Position numbers and translations under genes: made by a program. Under the pieces are notes generated by a model, which searched no databases, was not told the origin of the DNA, and saw only the letters and a program-made list of their open reading frames with translations. From NCBI RefSeq assembly GCF_036924515.1, contig NZ_JAZHRR010000001.1, positions 2,389,001 to 2,453,000 on the forward strand: 64,000 bases of DNA. The letters run 5' to 3'. The first letter of the stretch is position 1, and every line of letters begins with the position of its first letter. The DNA comes from Bradyrhizobium sp. AZCC 1610. Lineage in GTDB: Bacteria > Pseudomonadota > Alphaproteobacteria > Rhizobiales > Xanthobacteraceae. Shown piece by piece: positions 34,456 through 42,605 of the stretch.

Positions 34456-35144
34456 AGACGGTCGTCGTCCGCAACATCAAGCGCACCGATGCTGAGTTGG
34501 TGAAACGGCTGGGCGCGCTTGGCGTCGCTACCGCACATGAGGCCTATGGCCGCTTCGGGCTGATGAAGCCGTATCTGAGGCCGGTCTGGAGCGGGGCCGA
34601 GACATCGGGCACCGCCGTGACCGTGCTGGCGCAGCCCGGCGACAACTGGATGATCCATGTCGCGGTGGAGCAGTGCCAGCCCGGCGACATCCTGGTGGTC
34701 GGCTGCACCACCGACAACACCGACGGCATGTTCGGCGATCTGCTGGCGACCTCGCTGATGGCACGCGGCGTCAAGGGGCTCGTCATCGATGCCGGCGTGC
34801 GCGACGCCAAATCGCTGCGTGAAATGGGCTTTCCGGTGTGGTCGAAGGCGATCTCGGCCAAGGGCACGGTGAAGGCGACGCTCGGCGCCGTCAATGTTCC
34901 CGTGGTCTGCGCTGGTATCAATGTCGTGCCGGGCGATGCCGTGGTCGCCGATGACGACGGTGTGGTGGTGATCGGGCGCAAGGACGCCGCCGATGTCGTC
35001 GCCAAGGGCGAGAAGCGCGTCGCCGACGAAGACGGCAAGCGCAAGCAGTTGGCGGCCGGCGTGCTCGGGCTCGACATGTACAATATGCGCGAGCCACTGG
35101 CGAAAGCCGGGCTCGTCTATGTCGATGAGCTGGAGGAAGACTGA
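34452..35144 (+). CDS. 4-carboxy-4-hydroxy-2-oxoadipate / HMG aldolase (LigK/ProA family, RraA fold)
   Basis: 230 residues, the length of LigK/ProA enzymes. The RraA-like fold shows the substrate and metal site GDNWMIHVA, GDLLAT and GLVIDAGVRD (Arg and Asp conserved in aldolases). LigK splits 4-carboxy-4-hydroxy-2-oxoadipate into pyruvate and oxaloacetate. It follows the GalB-like gene with an ATGA overlap, which places the last two steps in one translational unit. Confidence 0.88.
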   Translation: MKTVVVRNIKRTDAELVKRLGALGVATAHEAYGRFGLMKPYLRPVWSGAETSGTAVTVLAQPGDNWMIHVAVEQCQPGDILVVGCTTDNTDGMFGDLLATSLMARGVKGLVIDAGVRDAKSLREMGFPVWSKAISAKGTVKATLGAVNVPVVCAGINVVPGDAVVADDDGVVVIGRKDAADVVAKGEKRVADEDGKRKQLAAGVLGLDMYNMREPLAKAGLVYVDELEED

Positions 35145-35145
35145 A

Positions 35146-35997
35146 GTGGCGATGCGCCTGCGCACCTTGCTCGGCGATTATCCCGGCACGACCGCGCTCA
35201 AGAACGGGTCGATCAAATCCGACCTGGTTCAGTTCGATTTTGCCGACTATTCGCCGACGAACAGAGGCTTCAAGCCGATGGTCCGTGAAGCGGCGTTCGA
35301 CGTCTCGGAGATGGCGATCGTCACCTATCTGATGGCGAAATCTTTCGGCAAGCCGATGGTACTGCTGCCGGATGTCGTGCTGGCGCGGTTCCAGCATGGG
35401 CATGCGCTTTACAATGCGAAGGCCGGAAAGCTCGCGCCGCGCGACCTCAATGGCAAGCGCGTCGGCATCCGCTCCTTCACCACCACGACCGGCGCGTGGC
35501 TGCGCGGCATTCTCGCCAATGATTACGGCGTCGATCTCGATTCGATCGACTGGGTGACGTTCGAGGACGCCCATGTCGCCGAATTCGTAGACACGACGAA
35601 GCGGGCGGGCGCAGGCAAGCAGATCGTGCAGATGCTGATCGATGGCGAGCTTGATGCCATGCTGGGCGAAAAATCGGACCATCCGGATTTGAAGCCGCTG
35701 TTTGCCGATGTCGCCGCGGAAGAGAAAGCCTGGTTCGAGAAACACAAGGTGGTGCCGATCAACCACATGGTGGTGGTGAGCCGGACGTTGTCCGACCAGC
35801 ACCCGGATGTGGTGCGGGAGGTCCATCGGCTACTCGCCGAATCTGCTGCCGCTTCGCCCGCTGCACCGCGTTTTGACCGGGGCGAGATGCAGCGTTCGCT
35901 GGAGCTGATTATCGATTATTCCGCGCAGCAAAAACTCATTCCGCGCGCGTTTGCCGTCGATGAACTGTTCGATGATGTAACGCGCGCATTGCGCTAG
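35146..35997 (+). CDS. 4,5-dihydroxyphthalate decarboxylase-like / substrate-binding-fold protein
   Basis: 283 residues in a periplasmic-binding-like fold but without a signal peptide. LLGDYPGTTALKNG at the start, AAFDVSEMAIVTYLMAKSFGKP and LNGKRVGIRSFTTTTGAWLRGIL match the Pht5 type decarboxylase group rather than secreted ABC receptors. In phthalate pathways this enzyme makes protocatechuate. The GTG start is preferred (GGAGG nine bases before); an ATG two codons later is possible. The neighbours support decarboxylase, but annotation as an ABC receptor cannot be ruled out. Confidence 0.7.
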   Translation: MAMRLRTLLGDYPGTTALKNGSIKSDLVQFDFADYSPTNRGFKPMVREAAFDVSEMAIVTYLMAKSFGKPMVLLPDVVLARFQHGHALYNAKAGKLAPRDLNGKRVGIRSFTTTTGAWLRGILANDYGVDLDSIDWVTFEDAHVAEFVDTTKRAGAGKQIVQMLIDGELDAMLGEKSDHPDLKPLFADVAAEEKAWFEKHKVVPINHMVVVSRTLSDQHPDVVREVHRLLAESAAASPAAPRFDRGEMQRSLELIIDYSAQQKLIPRAFAVDELFDDVTRALR

Positions 35998-36009
35998 AGG
36001 AGAGGTGCA

Positions 36010-36960
36010 ATGACCCCCGAGCCGATTTTCGACCTCGCCCATCTCGGCCACATGGAATTGCTGACGCCGAAGCCGGACGAGAGCCTGAAATTCTTCGTTG
36101 ACGTCATGGGCATGACGGTCAGCGGCCGGAAGGGCGAGTCGGTCTACCTGCGCGGCTGGGACGATTACGAGCGCTATTCGCTCAAGCTGACGGCCTCGAA
36201 AACATCAGGCATGGAGCACATGGCGTTGCGGGCGCGCAGCCCTCAGGCGCTGGAGCGCCGCGTCGCTGCGCTAAAAGACTCCGGCTTCGACATCGGCTGG
36301 GTCGACGGCGATATGGGGCAGGGACCGGCGTTCCGCTGCCGCGATCCCGATGGTCACATCGTCGAGCTCTATTACGAGACCGAATGGTATCAAGCACCGC
36401 CAGAACTGAAGCCGGCGCTGAAGAACCAGGCGCAGCGGTTTCCCGCGCGCGGCGTCAATGTGCGGCGGCTCGATCACCTCAATTGCCTCGCCGTCGACAT
36501 CAAGGCCAACCGCCTGTTCTTCGAAAACTATCTCGGCTTGCGCACCACCGAGCAGATCGTGCTCAACGACGGCACCGAAGCCGCGATGTGGATGACGATG
36601 TCGAACAAGAGCTACGATTTTGCCTATACCCGCGATCACTACGGCAAGGCGGGCCGCTTCCATCACGTCACCTACGCGCTCGACAGCCGCGAAGAGATTT
36701 TGCGCGCCGCCGATATCTTTCTCGAAAACGGCGTCCACATCGAGACCGGCCCGCACAAGCATGCGATCCAGCAGACCTTCTTCCTCTATGTCTGGGAGCC
36801 CGGCGGCAACCGCGTCGAGGTCGCCAACGCCGGCGCCCGCCTCATCCTCGCGCCCGATTGGAAACCGATCGTCTGGACCGAGGAGGAGCGCAAGAAGGGC
36901 CAGGCCTGGGGGCTGAAGACGATCGAGTCGTTCCATACGCACGGTACGCCGCCAGTGTGA
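36010..36960 (+). CDS. VOC-family extradiol ring-cleavage dioxygenase
   Basis: 316 residues with two vicinal-oxygen-chelate modules (about 1-125 and 145-280). Ligand candidates are H13/H16 in LAHLGHMELL and HHVTYA in the second module, with the C-terminal EPGGNRVEVANAGA. This fits type I Fe(II) extradiol dioxygenases such as catechol 2,3-dioxygenases. GGAGAGG lies just before the ATG. It could provide the ring-cleavage step of the operon, although classical PCA 4,5-dioxygenases are a different (LigAB) family. Confidence 0.85.
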   Translation: MTPEPIFDLAHLGHMELLTPKPDESLKFFVDVMGMTVSGRKGESVYLRGWDDYERYSLKLTASKTSGMEHMALRARSPQALERRVAALKDSGFDIGWVDGDMGQGPAFRCRDPDGHIVELYYETEWYQAPPELKPALKNQAQRFPARGVNVRRLDHLNCLAVDIKANRLFFENYLGLRTTEQIVLNDGTEAAMWMTMSNKSYDFAYTRDHYGKAGRFHHVTYALDSREEILRAADIFLENGVHIETGPHKHAIQQTFFLYVWEPGGNRVEVANAGARLILAPDWKPIVWTEEERKKGQAWGLKTIESFHTHGTPPV

Positions 36961-37087
36961 GAGGCGCACGCTGGGATCATCGATCGCGACAAAGTTACGG
37001 CGAGGGCGATCGAAAGGGCGAGCCTTGCGGCTTCGCTGTCGCGCACCATCTTGATCAGGTGGCGAAGCGGCAGTGTGGAACGGCGCG

Positions 37088-38302
37088 ATGGCACAGCATG
37101 TGGATTTCGATTTCACCAGCGAGGCGTTTTTTCGCGATCCGCAGGCCGGCGTCGCGCAACTGCGCTCGATCGGTTCTGCCGTCGCGACGAGATTCCCGAT
37201 CATAGGCCGGGTCTGGATCACCACGACCTTTGAGGCGACCGCGCGGGTGCTGAAGGACAGCACAGTGTTCACGCTGCGCAAGGAAGGCGGGGCGCTCGGC
37301 GGTGTGCCCTGGTGGATGCCGAGGCTGATCGGGAACTTGGCCAACAACATGCTGACGATGGACGAGCCGGACCACACCCGGCTGCGAAATATCGTCGATG
37401 AGGCGTTTCGCCGCCGCGCGGTGCTCGACATGGAGCCGCACATCCGTGCCATCGCCGATCGCCTCGCCGATGAATTGTTCGCCGATGGCAGCCCTGCCGA
37501 TCTGGTGCAACGTTATGCGCGGATGCTGCCGCTTGCGGTAATTTGCGAGTTGCTGGGCCTGCCGCCAGCGGATCGGCCGAAGTTTATGGCCTGGGCCAAT
37601 TCGATGGCGCATCTCACCAATGCACTCGGCTTTCTGTGGCTGATCGGCGGCCTCATCAAGATGCGGCGCTATCTGAAAGAGCGCTTGCGGCTGACGCGCG
37701 AGCAGGGCGGCGAAGGGTTGATCGCCGAATTGGTGCGTGTCGAGAGGGAAGGCGGACGCATCACGCCGGACGAGATGGTCTCGATGGTGTTTCTGCTGCT
37801 GGGCGCCGGTTCCGAGACCACAACCCATCTGATTAGCGGATCGGTTTTCGAACTGCTGAAGGATCCGGATCGCCGTGACTGGCTCGCCGCGGACTGGAGC
37901 CGTGCCGGGCTTGCGGTGGAGGAATTCCTGCGCTTCGTCTCGCCGGTGCAATTCTCAAAACCGCGCTACGTGCGCCAGGACGTCGATCTGGACGGCGTGA
38001 AACTGAAGAAGGGCGATCGGGTGATGGCGATGATCGTCGCCGCCAATCTGGACCCTGAGGCGAACGAGTGCCCCGAACGCCTCGATCTCGAACGGCGGCC
38101 GAACCGGCATCTCGCGTTCGGCACAGGAATTCATTTCTGCCTCGGCCACCAGCTCGCGCGGATCGAAGGAATTTGCGCACTGCAGGCGCTGTTCACGCGC
38201 TGGCCCGCACTCAAGCTGGCGGTCGAGCCCTCGCAAATTCATTGGCGGAGGCGGCCTGGCATTCGCATGATCGCGGAGCTGCCGGTTGTGGCCGGTGTGT
38301 GA
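37088..38302 (+). CDS. cytochrome P450
   Basis: 404 residues, soluble bacterial P450. The I-helix oxygen-activation motif is LLLGAGSETTTHL, the K-helix ExxR is EEFLRF, and the heme loop FGTGIHFCLGHQLARIE has the proximal Cys351. No reductase or ferredoxin gene is adjacent; electrons could come from ferredoxins elsewhere. In this operon an O-demethylating or ring-hydroxylating step that feeds the ring-cleavage enzyme is plausible. The ATG at 37088 is preferred over an in-frame GTG at 37073. Confidence 0.9.
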   Translation: MAQHVDFDFTSEAFFRDPQAGVAQLRSIGSAVATRFPIIGRVWITTTFEATARVLKDSTVFTLRKEGGALGGVPWWMPRLIGNLANNMLTMDEPDHTRLRNIVDEAFRRRAVLDMEPHIRAIADRLADELFADGSPADLVQRYARMLPLAVICELLGLPPADRPKFMAWANSMAHLTNALGFLWLIGGLIKMRRYLKERLRLTREQGGEGLIAELVRVEREGGRITPDEMVSMVFLLLGAGSETTTHLISGSVFELLKDPDRRDWLAADWSRAGLAVEEFLRFVSPVQFSKPRYVRQDVDLDGVKLKKGDRVMAMIVAANLDPEANECPERLDLERRPNRHLAFGTGIHFCLGHQLARIEGICALQALFTRWPALKLAVEPSQIHWRRRPGIRMIAELPVVAGV

Positions 38303-38336
38303 TGAGGGCGCGGCTGAGGGAAAGGGCCGGGAAGAC

Positions 38337-38410
38337 TGGCTGGGGAACTAGGATTCGAACCTAGACAAACAGAGTCAGAGTCTGTTGTGCTACCGTTACA
38401 CCATTCCCCA
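38337..38410 (-). tRNA. tRNA-Gln(CUG)
   Basis: The minus strand folds into a cloverleaf: acceptor TGGGGAA/TTCCCCA, anticodon stem ACAGA/TCTGT with loop CTCTGAC (anticodon CTG), T arm CTAGG TTCGAAT CCTAG. The discriminator is G and CCA is encoded at 38337-38339. Sits between the P450 gene and the SulP gene. Confidence 0.95.
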
Positions 38411-39018
38411 TAAGTCGCTGATTTAACAACGGTTTTTCCGAAAAGTTTGCAAAATGGCTTCGAAAAATCGGTACGGTCGTATACCCGCATAGATGATATC
38501 GGTCTAGCCCTTGTTGAATCGCCCGCGAATAAACCTGCACCTAGCCGTTTTCGCAGGCTTTTCTGCTTTATTGCTCCGATATGGCATTGGTCGCCAAAGC
38601 GGATCCCTGATCTTCCTTATCTGACTCTGACTGAGTTGAACTAGCTAGCCTATCGCGTCAGTCGCTCCGTTTGGCCGTCGCACTTCGCGTTGGCCGCCGC
38701 GATTCGGGTAATGAGCGGTTACGGAATGTCCGGCCTTCAGGGTAAAACGCGTAGACGTGGGCGGATGTCCGGTTTTTAACCTGCCGCGCCTCAACTAACG
38801 CCCAATCTCAAAATCTTCAGTTCAGTCCGCTGGTCAATATTCTCTCTTGATGTTGCGGTGCAGCGAAGGCATTATCCAAGCCTCGTCGGACCCGATGTGA
38901 TCGGGTGGCTCGGCCGGGCGCCTATCCCCCGGAAACCCCTCAGCGAATCGCGATCTGCCTAATTCAAGGCCGACCGGGCATTGCCCGTCGCCTCGCTGGT
39001 CATATTGGTTCTAGAAAA
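38411..39018. other. intergenic region between tRNA-Gln and the SulP gene
   Basis: About 600 bases, lower in GC than the surroundings, with no supported gene. It carries the upstream region of tRNA-Gln and the promoter region of the SulP permease. A frame reading into the SulP gene from 38905 has no family content before residue 39. Confidence 0.5.
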
Positions 39019-40500
39019 ATGAGATTCCTCCAATCGTTGCGCCGCGAGTGGCTGACGAACATCCCAACGGAACTGCTGTCAGGCGTGCTCGTCGCACTGG
39101 CGCTTATCCCAGAGGCAATCGGGTTCTCTATTGTGGCCGGTGTTGATCCTAAGGTCGGCCTCTACGCCTCCTTCTCGATTGCGTGCGTAACCGCCATCGT
39201 AGGTGGCCGACCGGCCATGATCTCGGCGGCAACCGCCTCTACTGCCGTTCTCATGATCACGCTGGTGCGAGACCACGGCCTGCAATATCTGTTCGCAGCC
39301 ACGGTCCTCATGGGTGTGATCCAGATAGTGGCCGGAGCCTTGCGCCTCGGTCTGCTAATGAAGTTTGTATCGCGCTCGGTGATGACTGGCTTCGTCAATG
39401 CGCTTGCCATCCTGATCTTCCTGGCCCAGTTGCCGCAGCTGATGCATGTCGGTTGGGAAACCTATGCGATGGTCGGCGTCGGCCTCGCGATCATCTATCT
39501 TTTCCCGTATGTCACGAAGCGGGTGCCGTCGGCGCTTGTCAGCATCGTGGTCCTGACTGGCTTCGCGATCTATTCCGGCATCGAGCTGCGCACCGTCGGA
39601 GATATGGGTGAATTGCCGTCAAGCCTTCCGTTCTTCGCGGTGCCTGACGTCCCGCTCAATCTGGAGACGCTGAAGATCATCCTGCCTTATTCGCTGACGA
39701 TGGCTGCCGTGGGATTGCTGGAGAGCCTTCTGACCGCTTCGATCGTGGATGACATGACCGACACGGGCAGCAACAAGAACAGGGAATGCGTCGGCCAGGG
39801 CGTCGCCAACTTCGTCACGGGCTTCCTGGGCGCGATGGGCGGGTGTGCGATGATCGGCCAATCGGTGATCAATGTCACCGCCGGTGCCCGGACGAGACTT
39901 TCGACATTCTTCGCCGGTGCATTCCTGCTGTTCCTGATTGTCGTTCTGGGCGATTGGGTCAAGCAAATCCCGATGGCGGCGCTGGTCGCTGTGATGATCA
40001 TGGTCTCGATCAGCACCTTCAACTGGTCGTCCGTCACCAACTTGCGGTCGCACCCGTTGAGTTCAAGCGTGGTGATGCTGGCGACCGTCGTGGTTGTGGT
40101 GGCCACCGGCGACCTTTCGATGGGTGTTCTCACCGGCGTCGTCCTGAGCGGTGTCTTCTTTGCCGCAAAGGTTGCGCGGTTGCTCGGGATCGTCACCGAA
40201 CTGTCAGAAGACGGCCAGGAGATTACCTATTTTGTAACCGGGCAGGTGTTTTTCGCGTCCTCCAATAGCCTTGTCGATGCCTTTGATTACCAGGATGTCC
40301 CCGAGCACGTCCGCATTGACGTGAGCGACGCGCATTTCTGGGACATCACCGCAATCGGCGCGCTAGACGATATAGTTCTGAAGCTTCGCCGCCACGGAGC
40401 GCATGTTGAAGTGATCGGCCTGAACGAGGCGAGCGCGACTATGGTCGAGCGGTTCGGCACTCACCACAAGCCAAAGTCGAGTCAGAAGTTAGCGCACTGA
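39019..40500 (+). CDS. SulP-family anion permease with STAS domain
   Basis: 493 residues. About 11-12 transmembrane segments begin with ELLSGVLVALALIPEAIGFSIVAGVDPKVGLYASF, the sulfate-transporter signature. A cytoplasmic STAS domain closes the protein (about residues 375-475, VRIDVSDAHFWDITAIGALD). Likely carries sulfate, bicarbonate or a related anion. The ATG at 39019 begins the conserved RREWLTNIPTE stretch; the ribosome site is weak. It is the upstream edge of the sulfur-related block. Confidence 0.88.
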   Translation: MRFLQSLRREWLTNIPTELLSGVLVALALIPEAIGFSIVAGVDPKVGLYASFSIACVTAIVGGRPAMISAATASTAVLMITLVRDHGLQYLFAATVLMGVIQIVAGALRLGLLMKFVSRSVMTGFVNALAILIFLAQLPQLMHVGWETYAMVGVGLAIIYLFPYVTKRVPSALVSIVVLTGFAIYSGIELRTVGDMGELPSSLPFFAVPDVPLNLETLKIILPYSLTMAAVGLLESLLTASIVDDMTDTGSNKNRECVGQGVANFVTGFLGAMGGCAMIGQSVINVTAGARTRLSTFFAGAFLLFLIVVLGDWVKQIPMAALVAVMIMVSISTFNWSSVTNLRSHPLSSSVVMLATVVVVVATGDLSMGVLTGVVLSGVFFAAKVARLLGIVTELSEDGQEITYFVTGQVFFASSNSLVDAFDYQDVPEHVRIDVSDAHFWDITAIGALDDIVLKLRRHGAHVEVIGLNEASATMVERFGTHHKPKSSQKLAH

Positions 40501-40556
40501 CAATGGTCGCGCCAACTCTCCGCTTTCGGGAATCAAACCTAGGAGGCTACAGGCCC

Positions 40557-40751
40557 TTAAGCCGTTTCTCGATCAACCATAAGCAGCAGACAAAAGTCAG
40601 ATGGGCCGAACTGGTGCCCGGCCGAGTCTGTAATATGAACCCGCCAGCCAAGGCGTTCGAGCAGACGAGCCTTGTCGATCGCCGCATCGGGGCTGATGCG
40701 AATAGTGACGACGCTTTGTCCGTCTCGTGATGCGTGAATGGCGTAAGTCAT
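40557..40751 (-). CDS. small conserved protein, hypothetical
   Basis: 64 residues: MTYAIHASRDGQSVVTIRIS and KARLLERLGWRVHITDSAGHQF. Short proteins with this MTYAIH...AxxKARxLxxxGWxVHITD pattern are, from memory, common in Bradyrhizobium and of unknown function. The start at 40751 has GAGG a few bases ahead. The last ten or so residues look unusual compared with the pattern, so the C terminus may be frameshifted. Confidence 0.55.
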   Translation of the reverse strand: MTYAIHASRDGQSVVTIRISPDAAIDKARLLERLGWRVHITDSAGHQFGPSDFCLLLMVDRETA

Positions 40752-40830
40752 GGCATCCTCGCCGGACACAAAGTTGTTGAGCGAGCGCCTAAATTGGGTT
40801 GCTGACCGGTACTGGTTGGGGCTTTGCTGT

Positions 40831-41703
40831 TCAAAGTACGTCAGCCAGGGATTGCCCGTGGAGGTCTATGTTGAGGCCCTGCAAGCCTTGGTCGCTGATT
40901 TCGCCCCCCATTGCTTTCAGGCTTTCCTCGCGGATCAACGACATCAGGCCGCGTCTCAGGGCAAGGAATTCCGACGACATCATCATCGACTGCTGACGAG
41001 GCCGTTCCAGCGGGATGGGAATTTCCGCCTTGATGGAGCCGGGGCGAGCCGTCATGCAATAGACGCGGTCGGAAAGGAAGATCGCTTCGTCGATATCATG
41101 GGTCACGAACAGGACTGAGATTTTCAGCCGTTGCCACATGTTATTGAGGATTTGCTGCATGATGACCCGCGTCTGCGCATCCAGGGCGCCGAAGGGCTCA
41201 TCGAGTAGAAGAACTTTCGGCCCCGTCGCCAAGGCTCGCACAATACCAACGCGTTGCTTCATACCGCCGGAAAGGCGGTCTGGGTAATGCTTTCCGAACG
41301 CTTCAAGGCCGGCCAGTCCGAGCAGGGTGCGAGCAGCTCTATCACGACGGGAACGGTCCATGCCGCGCATCTTCAGTCCGAATTCGACGTTCTCCCGGAC
41401 CGTTTTCCAGGGGAAAAGCGAGTACTGCTGGAAGACCATTCCGCGCTCGGCGCTCGGACCCTTTACCTCTTCTCCGTCGACCGTGACCGTTCCCGCGGTA
41501 GGCTTCAGGAAGCCCGCGACCGCGTTCAATAGCGTGGATTTTCCGCAACCTGATGGGCCGACGATCGAGACGAATTCGCCCGGCTTGACATCGATCTGTG
41601 TGTCCGTAACGGCGGCGACGGGCCCGTCAATCGTTTCATAGCTGAGCGCGAAGTTCTTGACCTCAATGTGGCCTTCGGCCGCTCTTGCCTCGACCAGACT
41701 CAT
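40831..41703 (-). CDS. ABC transporter ATPase, nitrate/sulfonate/taurine family
   Basis: 290 residues with Walker A GPSGCGKSTLLN, Q-loop MVFQQYSLFPWKTV, signature LSGGMKQRV, Walker B VLLLDEP and H-loop FVTHDIDEAI. This set is typical of the SsuB/TauB/NrtD group. The start at 41703 overlaps the permease stop by ATGA. It energises import of the ligand captured by the NosL-fused receptor. Confidence 0.92.
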   Translation of the reverse strand: MSLVEARAAEGHIEVKNFALSYETIDGPVAAVTDTQIDVKPGEFVSIVGPSGCGKSTLLNAVAGFLKPTAGTVTVDGEEVKGPSAERGMVFQQYSLFPWKTVRENVEFGLKMRGMDRSRRDRAARTLLGLAGLEAFGKHYPDRLSGGMKQRVGIVRALATGPKVLLLDEPFGALDAQTRVIMQQILNNMWQRLKISVLFVTHDIDEAIFLSDRVYCMTARPGSIKAEIPIPLERPRQQSMMMSSEFLALRRGLMSLIREESLKAMGGEISDQGLQGLNIDLHGQSLADVL

Positions 41704-42605
41704 GTGCGCCCCCACGGCATTGCGAGCCGGCCGGCGGACCGGATCAGCAGACTGGACGTTAGACCGAGCACGCCGATCGCGATCATGCCGAGTGCGATGT
41801 CGGCGTACTGGACCAGCGAATAGGCTTCCCAGGTGAAATAGCCGATGCCGTACTGGCCGGAGATCATCTCGGCGGCGATCAGCGAAACCCACGCAACGCC
41901 CATTCCGACGGTAAGTCCGGTAAAAATGTGTGGAAGCGAAGCCGGAAAATATACCTCGCGAAAGATCGAGGCTTCCCGGGCCCCGAGGCATCGCGCGGCC
42001 CGGACCAGAACCGGATCGACCAGAACCATGCCGTGCAGCGTGTTCACCAGGATCGGAAAGAACGAGCCGAGGAAGGTGATGAAGACGATGCTCTGTTCGT
42101 TGGTCGGCCACAGCATGATCGCCATCGGTACCCAGGCGATCGCAGGAATCGGACGAAGCACTTCGGCAACCGGGAATACTATTTCATGGATCAGCTTGAA
42201 GCGGCCCATGACGAGACCGAGCGGTATCGCGACAAGTGCCGCCAGTGAGAAGCCGAATATGATTCGGCGGCAGCTCAGCAGAACATGCATCAGGAATTTG
42301 GGGTCATGGATTGCTGTCGTGAAGCTTTCGTAGACGGCAAGTGGGGAAGGGACGTTGGTGAACCGTACGAAAAACACGACGCGATACTTTGTCAGGAGGT
42401 GCCAGAGAATCAGAAATGCGACCAGGGAAAGGGCGCCGATCAGCGTAGCGCGTAGACGACCCTTGTTGAGCCGGAACCAGCGCGCAGCCAGGGCGCCGAT
42501 CGTGACGGGATTGTTGACCGGTTCAGCGGCGGGCGCCCGTTCGGCCGCGATCGCGGGTGTTTCGCGTTCCGTCGGATGCAGCGCATGCGCAGGACTACTG
42601 CTCAT
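41700..42605 (-). CDS. ABC transporter permease, nitrate/sulfonate/taurine family
   Basis: 301 residues. A polar N-terminal stretch of about 50 residues precedes six predicted transmembrane helices. The EAA loop reads VRAARCLGAREASIFREVYFPASLPHIFTG, characteristic of SsuC/TauC-type permeases. It overlaps the receptor gene by four bases and the ATPase gene by four, so all three are translationally coupled. Confidence 0.92.
   Translation of the reverse strand: MSSSPAHALHPTERETPAIAAERAPAAEPVNNPVTIGALAARWFRLNKGRLRATLIGALSLVAFLILWHLLTKYRVVFFVRFTNVPSPLAVYESFTTAIHDPKFLMHVLLSCRRIIFGFSLAALVAIPLGLVMGRFKLIHEIVFPVAEVLRPIPAIAWVPMAIMLWPTNEQSIVFITFLGSFFPILVNTLHGMVLVDPVLVRAARCLGAREASIFREVYFPASLPHIFTGLTVGMGVAWVSLIAAEMISGQYGIGYFTWEAYSLVQYADIALGMIAIGVLGLTSSLLIRSAGRLAMPWGRT

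Noticed and set aside
38337..38410. Possible genomic-island attachment site at tRNA-Gln
   Set aside because: No integrase gene and no repeated copy of the tRNA 3' end is visible on either side within the window.
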